Origin: Enterocloster alcoholdehydrogenati
GTDB taxonomy: Bacteria; Bacillota; Clostridia; Lachnospirales; Lachnospiraceae
Length of the DNA: 64,000 nucleotides
Direction of reading: 5' to 3'
Assembly: GCF_013282095.1 (NCBI RefSeq)
Contig: NZ_BLTJ01000006.1
Coordinates: 1 to 64,000 of the forward strand
The translations under genes and the position numbers were made by a program. Under the pieces are notes generated by a model. That model made no database searches. It was not told where the DNA came from and saw nothing but the letters and a program-made list of their open reading frames with translations. Below are positions 1 to 7,013 of the stretch, piece by piece. Each line of letters begins with the position of its first letter. The first letter of the stretch is position 1.

Positions 1-43
1 CTGTCATTTCAACTCTGTGAACCGGTTTCTTTTGTCTTGCCAT
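1..43 (-). CDS. IS256-type transposase, N-terminal 14 residues only
   Basis: Partial gene entering from beyond the left edge on the minus strand. The ATG at 43 is preceded by AGGAGGG with 10 bases between. The predicted N-terminus MARQKKPVHRVEMT matches the N-terminus of the degraded IS256-type transposase at 5485. Nothing can be said about its catalytic domain. Confidence 0.6.
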   Translation of the reverse strand, partial: MARQKKPVHRVEMT

Positions 44-119
44 AGTAAAAAGCCCTCCTAATGATATTTATTTTATCATAGAAGGACCTTATCGTAGTTA
101 ATTTTACAGAAAAAGTTTC
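1..119 (-). mobile_element. 5' end of an IS256-type insertion sequence, cut by the window edge
   Basis: Read on the minus strand, the element starts at 119 with a terminal repeat that lines up with the left end of the element at 5412 (GAAA-TTTTTCTGTAA, with one difference), then an AGGAGGG ribosome site and a transposase ATG at 43. The 14 visible codons (MARQKKPVHRVEMT) match the start of the other copy (MERENKPVHKVQMT) in most positions. The two elements are related but not identical. The end lies only 20 bases from the stop of the methyltransferase gene. The rest of the transposase is outside the window, so intactness is unknown. Confidence 0.75.
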
Positions 120-138
120 ACATTCTCTTAATTGATTG

Positions 139-1485
139 TTATATATTATCTTGTTCAGGCTCACTAAATCTACCTCTTTTTTGTACTCTTGAACGCTTTT
201 CAATTTCCTCAGGAGACATCTGTGCTGAAATTGATAATAAAACTTCTTCCAATCTTGCATTAATTTTTAAGTTTCTCTCTTGTTTTCTTCTAATTATCCC
301 GTAGCAACCTACTGGTGATATATATATATCTTCCGGTGCATCAGGTGAAACAATTGATCTCATATCAGAGAATTTGCTTTCTTCTGGAACTGTTGTACAA
401 TTCAAAGTCAACTCTGAATTAACTTCTATAATATCCTTTCCAAAGTCAATATAAAATCCTTCATTTGGAATGTCTGTACGTCTTTTGGCTAACAAAAGAT
501 TCCCATTTCCTAATTTAAATTCATCTTTTTCATATGCCAATAATCTTTTTCCAATCCACTCAACAACTGGAACTGCCCAAGAATTTCCTGTTGCCTGATA
601 TCTATTTGTTTTTCTCGCACCTTTCAAATCAGTATATTTATCTGGGAATCCCATCAATCTTTCTGTTTCTAGTGCTGATAATCTTCTTATTCTATCGTCT
701 TGAACCACAAACAATGACCCATTATAAGCGGCAGCATTTCCATTCCATTTTGTTCCATAAGCTGAGTATAAACAATCCGTATATTCTCTAAAGACCTCAA
801 ATTTATGACCGTCTTTCTCAAAAACAAGAGGAGCTGAGGGATACTCTTCCAAAGTATGTTCATGCTTCTCGAACAATATATTTTCTGGGTAAAAATCCTT
901 TCCACCTGCCATTACATATAATCTTTTTCTTTGTTGTGGTAATCCAAAGAATTTTGCATCTAAAACTCTCCAGGCAACATTTCTTTTTGGTCCGTGTACA
1001 ATTCCTGCATTTGGCCATTTTTTTCCTTCTATAACATCGCTAAATCCTGCTAAAGAAGAGATTAAACACCCAAAAGCATTAGTTTTATCTTTAAGAACCC
1101 CTTCAACATTCTCCCAAAAAAGAACTGTTCTGTCTTTCCCATTTTCGAGTCTAACTTTATCATTAGCCTCAATTATATCAACAAATTTAAGAGTCAAGTT
1201 TCCTCGGTCATCATTTAATCCATTTTGCCAACCGGCTAATGAAAATGCTTGGCAAGGTGTTCCTCCACAAATCATGTCCGGTGCAGTTATTTCTTTCTTT
1301 TGTATTTTATCTGGAATTTCACTCATATCCCCTAAATTAGGTGTGTTGGGATATTTCTTCTCCAACACTCTTGATGGAAAGTCTGCAATTTCAGAAAACC
1401 AATCAAACATTAATCCTAAAGGCTCCCATGCGACTGACGCAGCTTCTATTCCAGAGCAAATACTTCCAACATTTTTTATAAACAT
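139..1485 (-). CDS. DNA (cytosine-5) methyltransferase of a type II restriction-modification system
   Basis: Transfers methyl from S-adenosylmethionine to C5 of cytosine and protects host DNA from the linked endonuclease. The conserved motifs occur in order: motif I SICSGIEAASVAWEPLG near the N-terminus, motif IV GGTPCQAFS with the catalytic Cys, motif VI ENVEG, motif VIII GLPQQRKRLYVMA, then after the target-recognition region motif IX RRLSALETERLMGFP and motif X QATGNSWAVPVVEWIGKRL. About 100 residues follow motif X, more than in minimal family members. I chose the ATG at 1485 (448 aa, AAAGAG upstream); a TTG at 1503 would add six residues but has no ribosome site. Last gene of the minus-strand operon that starts with the HTH gene. 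AT-rich compared with genes after 7 kb, which fits transfer. Target sequence unknown. Confidence 0.93.
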   Translation of the reverse strand: MFIKNVGSICSGIEAASVAWEPLGLMFDWFSEIADFPSRVLEKKYPNTPNLGDMSEIPDKIQKKEITAPDMICGGTPCQAFSLAGWQNGLNDDRGNLTLKFVDIIEANDKVRLENGKDRTVLFWENVEGVLKDKTNAFGCLISSLAGFSDVIEGKKWPNAGIVHGPKRNVAWRVLDAKFFGLPQQRKRLYVMAGGKDFYPENILFEKHEHTLEEYPSAPLVFEKDGHKFEVFREYTDCLYSAYGTKWNGNAAAYNGSLFVVQDDRIRRLSALETERLMGFPDKYTDLKGARKTNRYQATGNSWAVPVVEWIGKRLLAYEKDEFKLGNGNLLLAKRRTDIPNEGFYIDFGKDIIEVNSELTLNCTTVPEESKFSDMRSIVSPDAPEDIYISPVGCYGIIRRKQERNLKINARLEEVLLSISAQMSPEEIEKRSRVQKRGRFSEPEQDNI

Positions 1486-1552
1486 TGTATTACTCTTTTT
1501 CAATTGTAGTATATCGTATGTTAGCTAATATATACTCATATATCAAGTACTA

Positions 1553-2521
1553 TTATCCTTTATTTAATTCTTTATTTATGCTATCTCTCCACAATGCAAA
1601 ATCATACCAACAACAACCTTTGCAACCGTTTTCTGCAATTTTACCTTGTGGTTCTCCCACCCAATCTTCTGAACCTTCGTAGTAATACTTTATCCCGAAC
1701 GGATAAGGCCTTTTACCAGTAAGTCGGCATTTTCTACAAACTTCTCTTTTTTCTTCGTTATGCTGATTTGTCATAAGCTGAAATTTCTCTCGAATGTCAT
1801 CCTCCGACATATCATCTGGATTATGTCCGATAGTATCTTGATCCCAACGAATCTCCGGAAATTTGTGATCTGGCAATAAATGTGCATTTCTTTTATTGTC
1901 ACATACATCAACCCCGCCTAATACTTGAATAATTCGTTTTCTTAAACAGTCACTCCACTGTTCATATCCATTACCTACCCCATTTCTTTCTATAGGCAAC
2001 ATCATCAAATGTGTTCTATTTCTATTACAAGCCTCACAACGGTACTTTGTTTTTGTAGCAAGGGTATACCCAAAATCTTTTATCTGTTGTATTCTTCTTT
2101 GTGGATTACCATTATCTGGACTTAAACAATGACAACACATCCATTTACCTGTGTTATCTAATAGCCCATCAAAAAAACGTTTTGTTTCTCCTGCATTACT
2201 GTGTTCGGCATTCCACCACTCATGATTTTCTTGCACCCAAGTTTTTAATTCCTCTGTTGTTTTAGGAATGCATTCCGAAACCCTATTCAAGTAGTCATAC
2301 AAGCGATTTCTCTTAAGACGGTTTTCTTCCAAATCAATAGCATTCTTACCAGGATATTCTAAGAACAAACCATTTCTTCTATATACAATAGGAATAAATA
2401 AAATCCATGTTGCATCATCAAATGGAAACAGAACCTCAATATATTCTTCAGCAGCTTTGGAATGACCAATTGATTCTTCAGAAATAATTCTTATTCCATC
2501 ATTTAAATTTGTATCTGGCAT
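1553..2521 (-). CDS. Probable HNH-type restriction endonuclease, second subunit
   Basis: 322 residues and clearly paralogous to the protein encoded just upstream (2523-3443). Shared features in order: a Cys4 cluster (CCHC ... CEAC near residues 128-168), a KRIIQVLGGVDV block, an HNH-like core (LLPDHKFPEIRWD then NQHNEEKREVCRKC), the block TGKRPYPFGIKYYYEG, and a final GCKGCCWYD. Zinc-stabilised beta-beta-alpha-metal cores of this type are known in enzymes such as Hpy99I and PacI. Placement between an HTH regulator and a C5 methyltransferase makes a restriction role likely. The ATG follows AAGAGG inside the end of the upstream gene, one base after its stop, so the two are probably translated together. 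I infer a heterodimer with its paralogue. The exact family is not recognised. Confidence 0.72.
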   Translation of the reverse strand: MPDTNLNDGIRIISEESIGHSKAAEEYIEVLFPFDDATWILFIPIVYRRNGLFLEYPGKNAIDLEENRLKRNRLYDYLNRVSECIPKTTEELKTWVQENHEWWNAEHSNAGETKRFFDGLLDNTGKWMCCHCLSPDNGNPQRRIQQIKDFGYTLATKTKYRCEACNRNRTHLMMLPIERNGVGNGYEQWSDCLRKRIIQVLGGVDVCDNKRNAHLLPDHKFPEIRWDQDTIGHNPDDMSEDDIREKFQLMTNQHNEEKREVCRKCRLTGKRPYPFGIKYYYEGSEDWVGEPQGKIAENGCKGCCWYDFALWRDSINKELNKG

Positions 2522-2522
2522 A

Positions 2523-3443
2523 TTATTCCTCTTCCTGTAATTTATTTATTACTTTCTTTCGCCATGTTTCAATATCATACCAAGGGCATCCTATGCAACC
2601 TTTTTCTGCCTCTTTTCCCTTTTTAGGAATATTTTCATCCCATTCAGGACCGCCTTCATAAAAATATGGAATACCAAAAATAGTTCCTCTTTTTCCTGTC
2701 TGAAAACAATTTCTACATACTTCTCGTTTTTGCTGATTTCTTTGATTACTTAAAAGCTGAAATTTTGCCTTGATTTCCATATCAGTCATAGTGTCCGGAT
2801 TCTCTGCTTTTGTATCATCGTCCCAACGAATTTCAGAAAATTTATGATCCGGTAAACAATGTGTTGCTGAAGTGTCTTCATATACATCCACACCACCAAG
2901 AACTTTAATTATTCTCTTTCTTAAAGCAGGAGACCATGTTTCATACCCATTTCCAGCTAATTCTACTCTTTTAATAGGTAGTAATTGCAAGTTTGTGCTT
3001 CTCGAATTACCACAAACAGGACATTTATAATTCACATGGGTTGCAATAGTATATCCCATCTCCTTTAAATCCTGAATTCTTCTAGCAAAGTTTGGATTAG
3101 ATATATCACAATTTCTGCAATGCCATTTTCCATCATTCAAAACATAAAAAATGTCTTTTGTCTCAACAGAACGAGAAGAGCTCCACAACTTATCCTGCTC
3201 CTTTTTCCACTCAGGATAATTCACAGGATTAATCTGTTCATATACACTATTTAAATGATTCTCTAATGCCTCTGTATCTCCATCAACAATTGCTACACCA
3301 GTTCTTCTATACTGAACAGGTACCCAACCATCCCATTTTGTATTGCTGTCAGGATATGAAAAAATAACATGAACATATTCTTCCGAAGCCTTTGTATTAA
3401 CAGTTCTTCCGCTAAATAATTTAATATTCTTATTTAATGCCAT
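2523..3443 (-). CDS. Probable HNH-type restriction endonuclease, first subunit
   Basis: 306 residues with the same layout as the protein at 1553-2521: CRNC ... CPVC near residues 109-143, KRIIKVLGGVDV, the putative HNH core CLPDHKFSEIRWD followed by NQRNQQKREVCRNC, TGKRGTIFGIPYFYEGG, and the C-terminal GCIGCPWYD. Histidine, asparagine and the two cysteine pairs are kept in both copies, so both look catalytically plausible. Start chosen at the ATG after a good GAGGAGG site. Single-copy endonucleases normally recognise palindromes; two diverged linked subunits suggest an asymmetric target, as for Bpu10I or BbvCI. That is inference. A pair of independent homing-type HNH enzymes is less likely given the methyltransferase. 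Confidence 0.72.
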   Translation of the reverse strand: MALNKNIKLFSGRTVNTKASEEYVHVIFSYPDSNTKWDGWVPVQYRRTGVAIVDGDTEALENHLNSVYEQINPVNYPEWKKEQDKLWSSSRSVETKDIFYVLNDGKWHCRNCDISNPNFARRIQDLKEMGYTIATHVNYKCPVCGNSRSTNLQLLPIKRVELAGNGYETWSPALRKRIIKVLGGVDVYEDTSATHCLPDHKFSEIRWDDDTKAENPDTMTDMEIKAKFQLLSNQRNQQKREVCRNCFQTGKRGTIFGIPYFYEGGPEWDENIPKKGKEAEKGCIGCPWYDIETWRKKVINKLQEEE

Positions 3444-3458
3444 AATCGTTCCTCCTCG

Positions 3459-3677
3459 TTATTTCTCATCTTCTGAATTTTTTACAGTCTCTAAAATATC
3501 TTCAATTTGGCAATCCAACGCATCACATATTTTTAGTAAAACATCAGTGGTAATATTCTCACCCTTACCAAGTTTTGCTATTGATGCAGAGCTTATCCCT
3601 GCTACTTCTTTAAGCTGTTGTTTACTCATATCACGGTCAATTAACAATTTCCACAGTTTCTTATATGTAATCTGCAT
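3459..3677 (-). CDS. Cro/C1-type helix-turn-helix regulator of the restriction-modification operon
   Basis: 72-residue protein with one Xre/Cro-type HTH: MSKQQLKEVAGISSASIAKL is the helix-turn-helix, followed by GENITTDVLLKICDALDCQ, typical of this family. First gene of the operon, 15 bases ahead of the endonuclease start, with an AAAGGTGG ribosome site. By position it corresponds to the controller (C) proteins that delay endonuclease expression while DNA is being methylated, but the gene order here (regulator, nucleases, methylase in one transcript) differs from classical C-protein systems, so that role is an inference. AT-rich like the rest of the island. Confidence 0.85.
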   Translation of the reverse strand: MQITYKKLWKLLIDRDMSKQQLKEVAGISSASIAKLGKGENITTDVLLKICDALDCQIEDILETVKNSEDEK

Positions 3678-3832
3678 TGTATACTTCCACCTTTACTTAT
3701 TTGCAATTCCTCATAAAAATGTACATTTTATTCTATCATATTTATATAACATTGTATATAAAAGAAAATATTTTTTCTGTAATTGTGAATATCGTCTTTC
3801 TCTTTTGAGTCTTTTTTATGCAAAAACAAATA

Positions 3833-3857
3833 AAAGCACTCTCTAATTGAGTGCTTT
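3833..3857 (-). terminator. Rho-independent terminator after the truncated gene
   Basis: Perfect 9-bp stem AAAGCACTC / GAGTGCTTT with a 7-base loop. Read on the minus strand it is followed by TTTTATTTGTTTTT, and it lies 22 bases after the stop of the gene fragment at 3879. It also separates that fragment from the HTH operon, whose promoter must lie between 3678 and 3832. That stretch is very AT-rich and I saw no unambiguous promoter in it. Confidence 0.75.
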
Positions 3858-3878
3858 CATATTCATATACTTTTTATC

Positions 3879-4032
3879 TTAACTAACACAGATATGATTA
3901 CTCTCTATGTCATCAAAGCAATGTGTTATTATTTCTCCATCCGGAACAAGATTATTTTTTAAGTAATCTAACAATGGTAAGTCATCTAGATAATAATACA
4001 TATATGGAATATTAAATCTTGGAACATCCTGA
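3879..4032 (-). pseudogene. 3' fragment of an unidentified gene cut by the IS3-type element
   Basis: An open minus-strand frame of about 51 codons ends at a TAA (3879) just before a good terminator. Its last residues include YMYYYLDDLPLLDYLKNN and VPDGEIITHCFDDIES. The frame runs upstream into the first bases of the IS3-type element, where it loses sense and meets a stop, so the 5' part of the gene has been lost or displaced. I do not recognise the family. The acidic, tyrosine-rich sequence, codon use and terminator make it a real gene tail rather than chance. It may be a former part of the defence island. Confidence 0.5.
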
Positions 4033-4106
4033 TGTGGTATAAAAAAGTAGACAGCTTGTTCTCAAGGATCTCATAATAAAATCAAGAGAACAAGGAGGTA
4101 TTCAAA

Positions 4107-4439
4107 GTGGCACGTAAATATGACCAGGAATACAAAGTACAAGCAGTAAAACTTGCCAAAGAAATCGGTGGTGCTAAGGCTGCGAAAGAATTAGGAATCC
4201 CTGAAGGAACCATCCACACATGGTTAAAAGCCGTAAGAAACGGTAAACTGGATATCGGGGAAGGTTCCCATACCCCTGCCAGTGCAATGAGTCTTTCAGA
4301 AGAAATTACCATGCTGCGTAAGCGGGTTAAGGATCAGGACAAAGAAATCCGACGTCTGAAGGAGGAAAACGAATTTTTGGAGGAAGCCAGCGCTTTTTTC
4401 GCCGCCAGCCGTCGGAAGTCAGCAAAAACCAGAGAATGA
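4107..4439 (+). CDS. IS3-family transposase OrfA
   Basis: 110-residue DNA-binding subunit. An N-terminal helix-turn-helix (YKVQAVKLAKEIGGAKAAKE, then IPEGTIHTWLKAV) is followed by a leucine-zipper-like coiled coil (ITMLRKRVKDQDKEIRRLKE) that mediates OrfA/OrfAB multimerisation in this family. GTG start after CAAGGAGG. It overlaps orfB by four bases (ATGA), in the arrangement where IS3 elements make an OrfAB fusion by minus-one frameshifting. Length is normal and this subunit looks intact. Confidence 0.9.
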   Translation: MARKYDQEYKVQAVKLAKEIGGAKAAKELGIPEGTIHTWLKAVRNGKLDIGEGSHTPASAMSLSEEITMLRKRVKDQDKEIRRLKEENEFLEEASAFFAASRRKSAKTRE

Positions 4440-5344
4440 TGTTTCTGGCATTGAAAACAGAAGACGGCAGGATTACCGGAAAAATTTCATTTTATTGCCG
4501 GATGCTTGGTATCAGCCGACAAGGCTTCTATAAATATCTTGTGGACAAAGACCGTCCATGGAGATATCAGGAGCTGACGGATGCTATGAAAGAAATCATC
4601 AGCGAGGATGAATGTAACGATACTTATGGACGGAGCCGTATGTATCAGGCACTGCTGCTGAAACAGCCAGAGGGAGTCCGTATTCCCAGTGAGCGGACCG
4701 TATACCGGGTTATGAACCGGATGGGTCTGAGCCATCGACCAAAGAGAAAGCCGAATGGGATCACAAAAGCAGATCGGGAATCCATGAAATCGGAGGATCT
4801 GCTGAAACGGGATTTCCATGCAAATGCCCCATTGGAAAAATGTATTACAGACATCACGGAGATCCCGGCGTCCAATGGAAAACTGTATGTATCTGCGATT
4901 TTCGACTGCTTTGATCTTAGCGTCCTTGGACTGGCAATGGAAACAAATATGAAAGCAGATCTGTGTGTCCATACACTGGAAAATGCTTTGACTGCTTATC
5001 CCGCACTGGAAGGTGCAGTCATCCACAGTGACCGTGGAACGCAGTATACCAGCGAGACCTACCGTCAGGCCATCCGGGAGAACCACATCCATCAAAGCAT
5101 GAACAGTGCCGGATGACGCTGCCATGATAATGCACGGTGTGAAAGTATGTGGGCTAGAATGAAGACGGAGCTTCTCTATGACCGCTATGACATAAAGCAG
5201 ATGACAGTAGAGGATTTAAAGGTGCTCATCTGGAGATACTTCCTCAGTTACTGGAATAACCGGAGGATCTGCTCAGCCAATGGCGGCCTTCCTCCTATGA
5301 TAAAACGCAGGCAGTATTATGAGGCTTTGGAGATGGCGGCATAG
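4436..5344 (+). pseudogene. IS3-family transposase OrfB with an in-frame stop before the catalytic Glu
   Basis: DDE integrase-type transposase. The HTH_21 region and the first two catalytic aspartates are visible (CITDITEIP, then VIHSDRGTQYTSETY). A TGA at 5114-5116 interrupts MNSAG-stop-RCHDNARCESMW. Relatives normally have a glycine there, so GGA to TGA is the simplest change. The third catalytic residue (Glu of ARCESMW) and the last 76 residues, ending NGLPPMIKRRQYYEALEMAA, lie after the stop in the same frame. The protein made would lack its catalytic Glu. Confidence 0.88.
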
Positions 5345-5362
5345 TCAGTGATATCCTTGAGG

Positions 5363-5401
5363 AAAATGCAAACTAATATTGACAATATCAGTTTGCATTT
5401 T
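5363..5401. terminator. Hairpin between the two insertion sequences
   Basis: Perfect 12-bp arms AAAATGCAAACT / AGTTTGCATTTT around a 15-base loop that itself contains AATATTG/CAATAT. It lies in the short non-IS stretch between the truncated IS3 right end and the IS256 left end. It could be a terminator working in both directions or a remnant of the target locus. There is no long U-tract on the plus strand. Confidence 0.5.
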
Positions 5402-5484
5402 AGGATTCTATGAAAGTTTTTCTGTAAATAAAGACTTAGAAGGTCTTCTATGATAAAATAATAAATCATAGGAGGCCTTTTATT

Positions 5485-6690
5485 ATGGAAAGGGAAAACA
5501 AACCCGTACATAAAGTACAAATGACGAAAGGAAAAGGAAATATCATCCAAATGTTCCAGCGGGAGTATGACATTGAGTCTGCCCAGGACATCCAGGATGC
5601 GCTCAAAGACCTGCTGGGCGTACCATCAAGGAAATGATGGAAGCTGAAATGGATGAACACTTAGGTTACTCCAAATCAGAACGCTCTGACAGCGATGACT
5701 ATCGCAATGGCTATAAACCTAAGAGGGTCAACAGGCAGCTACGGTAGCATGGAGATCCAGGTGCCACAAGACCGCAAATCCACCTTTGAACCTCAAGTGG
5801 TTAAAAAGCGCCAAAAGGACATTTCTGATATTGATCAGAAGATTATCTCCATGTATGCAAAAGGGATGACCACCCGCCAGATATCAGATACCTTAGAGGA
5901 TATCTATGGCTTTGAAGCTTCAGAAGGCTTTATTTCTGATGTGACAGATAAACTCATGCCTCAGATCGAAGACTGGCAGAACAGGCCGCTTGCAGAGGTT
6001 TATCCAGTCCTCTATATAGATGCGATTCACTATTCCGTTCGGGACAACGGAGTCATTCGGAAACTAGCAGCTTATGTTATCTTAGGCATCAACCAGGATG
6101 GCCAGAAAGAAGTCCTGACGATCCAGGTAGGAGAAAATGAAAGTTCAAAATACTGGCTGTCTGTCTTAAACGGACTGAAAAACAGAGGAGTAAAGGATAT
6201 CCTCATCATTTGTGCCGATGGACTTAGCGGTATCAAGGAAGCCATTTAAGCAGCTTTTCCAAAGACAGAGTATCAGCGCCGCATCGTCCATCAGGTACGC
6301 AATACCCTAAAATATGTGGCAGACAAAGACCGCAAGCCATTTGCGACAGATTTAAAGACCATTTATCAGGCTCCTACGGAAGAAAGTGCTCTGGAAGCCT
6401 TAGAGCGTGTCACAGAAAAATGGAGTGAGAAGTATCCGAACTCCATGAAAAGCTGGAGGCAAAACTGGGACGCTATTTCTCCTATCTTCAAGTTTTCAGC
6501 CGAGGTACGCAAAGTCATTTATACCATCAATGCCATTGAGAGTCTGAATGCCACTTACCGGAAGCTGAACCGCCAGAGGACTGTATTCCCAAGCGATACT
6601 GCATTGCTGAAAGCCCTGTATCTATCCACCTTTGAGGCCACGAAAAAGTGGACGATGCCGATCCGTAACTGGGGGCAGGTTTATGGGTGA
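5485..6690 (+). pseudogene. IS256-family transposase with two frameshifts and a nonsense codon
   Basis: Mutator-type DDE transposase. Starts MERENKPVHKVQMTKGKG after AGGAGG. The frame is lost near 5620 by loss of a base in the LLGGTIKEMM region, regained near 5730 by an extra base in the KPKRVN-SYGSMEI region, and then meets TAA at 6247-6249 where relatives have Glu (GIKEAI-stop-AAFPKTEYQ). The remainder, including ALEALERVTEKWSEKYP and the C-terminal GQVYG, continues in the same frame to 6690. Conserved stretches (IHYSVRDNGVIRKLAAYVIL, IICADGLSGIKEAI) leave no doubt about the family. Not functional. Confidence 0.9.
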
Positions 6691-6764
6691 GCATCATGTA
6701 CGAGGGACGGCTACCAGAATAACCCATAAGGTTCCTGTAAGACAGGCGGACTTTCCGCCTGCCC

Positions 6765-6793
6765 TTGACATACACTGATAGTGCTGTTATATA
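6765..6793 (+). promoter_or_regulatory. Strong sigma-A-type promoter pointing out of the IS256 right end
   Basis: TTGACA, a 17-base spacer, and TATATA: a near-consensus promoter about 75 bases after the transposase stop and reading outward. The transcript would begin near 6800 and at once form a hairpin (GGGCTGAA ... TTCAGCCC), cross the IS end and meet the terminator hairpin at 6958-6991. The next gene on the right is on the opposite strand. Confidence 0.6.
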
Positions 6794-6957
6794 TAAAGTG
6801 AGGGCTGAAAACTCCGGAACGAGCCTTCAGCCCCAATCATTATCATAGAAGATCTTAATTACAGACTTTTCTTCACACACTCTTTTGAGGTTGGCACGCC
6901 CTGTATTTCAGCGCTGTAAAATACAGTTGAATATGAGAAAACCACACGAAAAGATCA

Positions 6958-6991
6958 GGCAGTCAGCCTCCCGCAAAGGAGACTGGCTGCC
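6958..6991. terminator. Bidirectional terminator hairpin
   Basis: 14-bp stem GGCAGTCAGCCTCC / GGAGACTGGCTGCC with two G-T pairs and a CGCAAA loop. It serves as terminator for the minus-strand gene ending at 7014 (followed by GATCTTTTCG on that strand) and would stop transcription coming out of the insertion sequence. The rest of 6691-7013 holds the IS right end and no gene. Confidence 0.7.
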
Positions 6992-7013
6992 TTGTTCCTA
7001 TCATCTCATATAC

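Larger units (their letters stand above)
4033..5361 (+). mobile_element. IS3-family insertion sequence, defective
   Basis: Left end begins TGTGGTATAAAAAAGTAGACAG, a typical IS3-family terminus, followed by orfA and orfB. The inner part of the left terminal repeat (CTCAAGGAT) recurs as ATCCTTGAG at 5353-5361, but the outer 25 or so bases expected at the right end are absent, so the right terminus is truncated. With the stop in orfB this copy should be immobile in cis. It separates the restriction-modification operon and the gene fragment from the second IS256-type element. Confidence 0.8.
5412..6874 (+). mobile_element. IS256-family insertion sequence, degraded
   Basis: Both ends can be aligned: left GAAAGTTTTTCTGTAAAT and, on the opposite strand, right GAAGAAAAGTCTGTAATT, followed by similar subterminal GATCTTCTATGAT motifs. 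Length 1463 bp, normal for the family. No 8-bp target duplication is evident (GGATTCTA side versus ACACACTC), so an end may have rearranged. The transposase gene is broken in three places. The element is oriented opposite to the copy at the left edge, 5' ends facing each other. Confidence 0.85.

Noticed and set aside
3459-3677. Antitoxin of a toxin-antitoxin pair
   Set aside because: No toxin-like partner; position and operon structure point to control of the restriction-modification genes.
5114-5116. TGA in orfB as selenocysteine or recoding
   Set aside because: No SECIS-like hairpin, the residue in relatives is Gly, and the element is also truncated at its right end, so decay is simpler.
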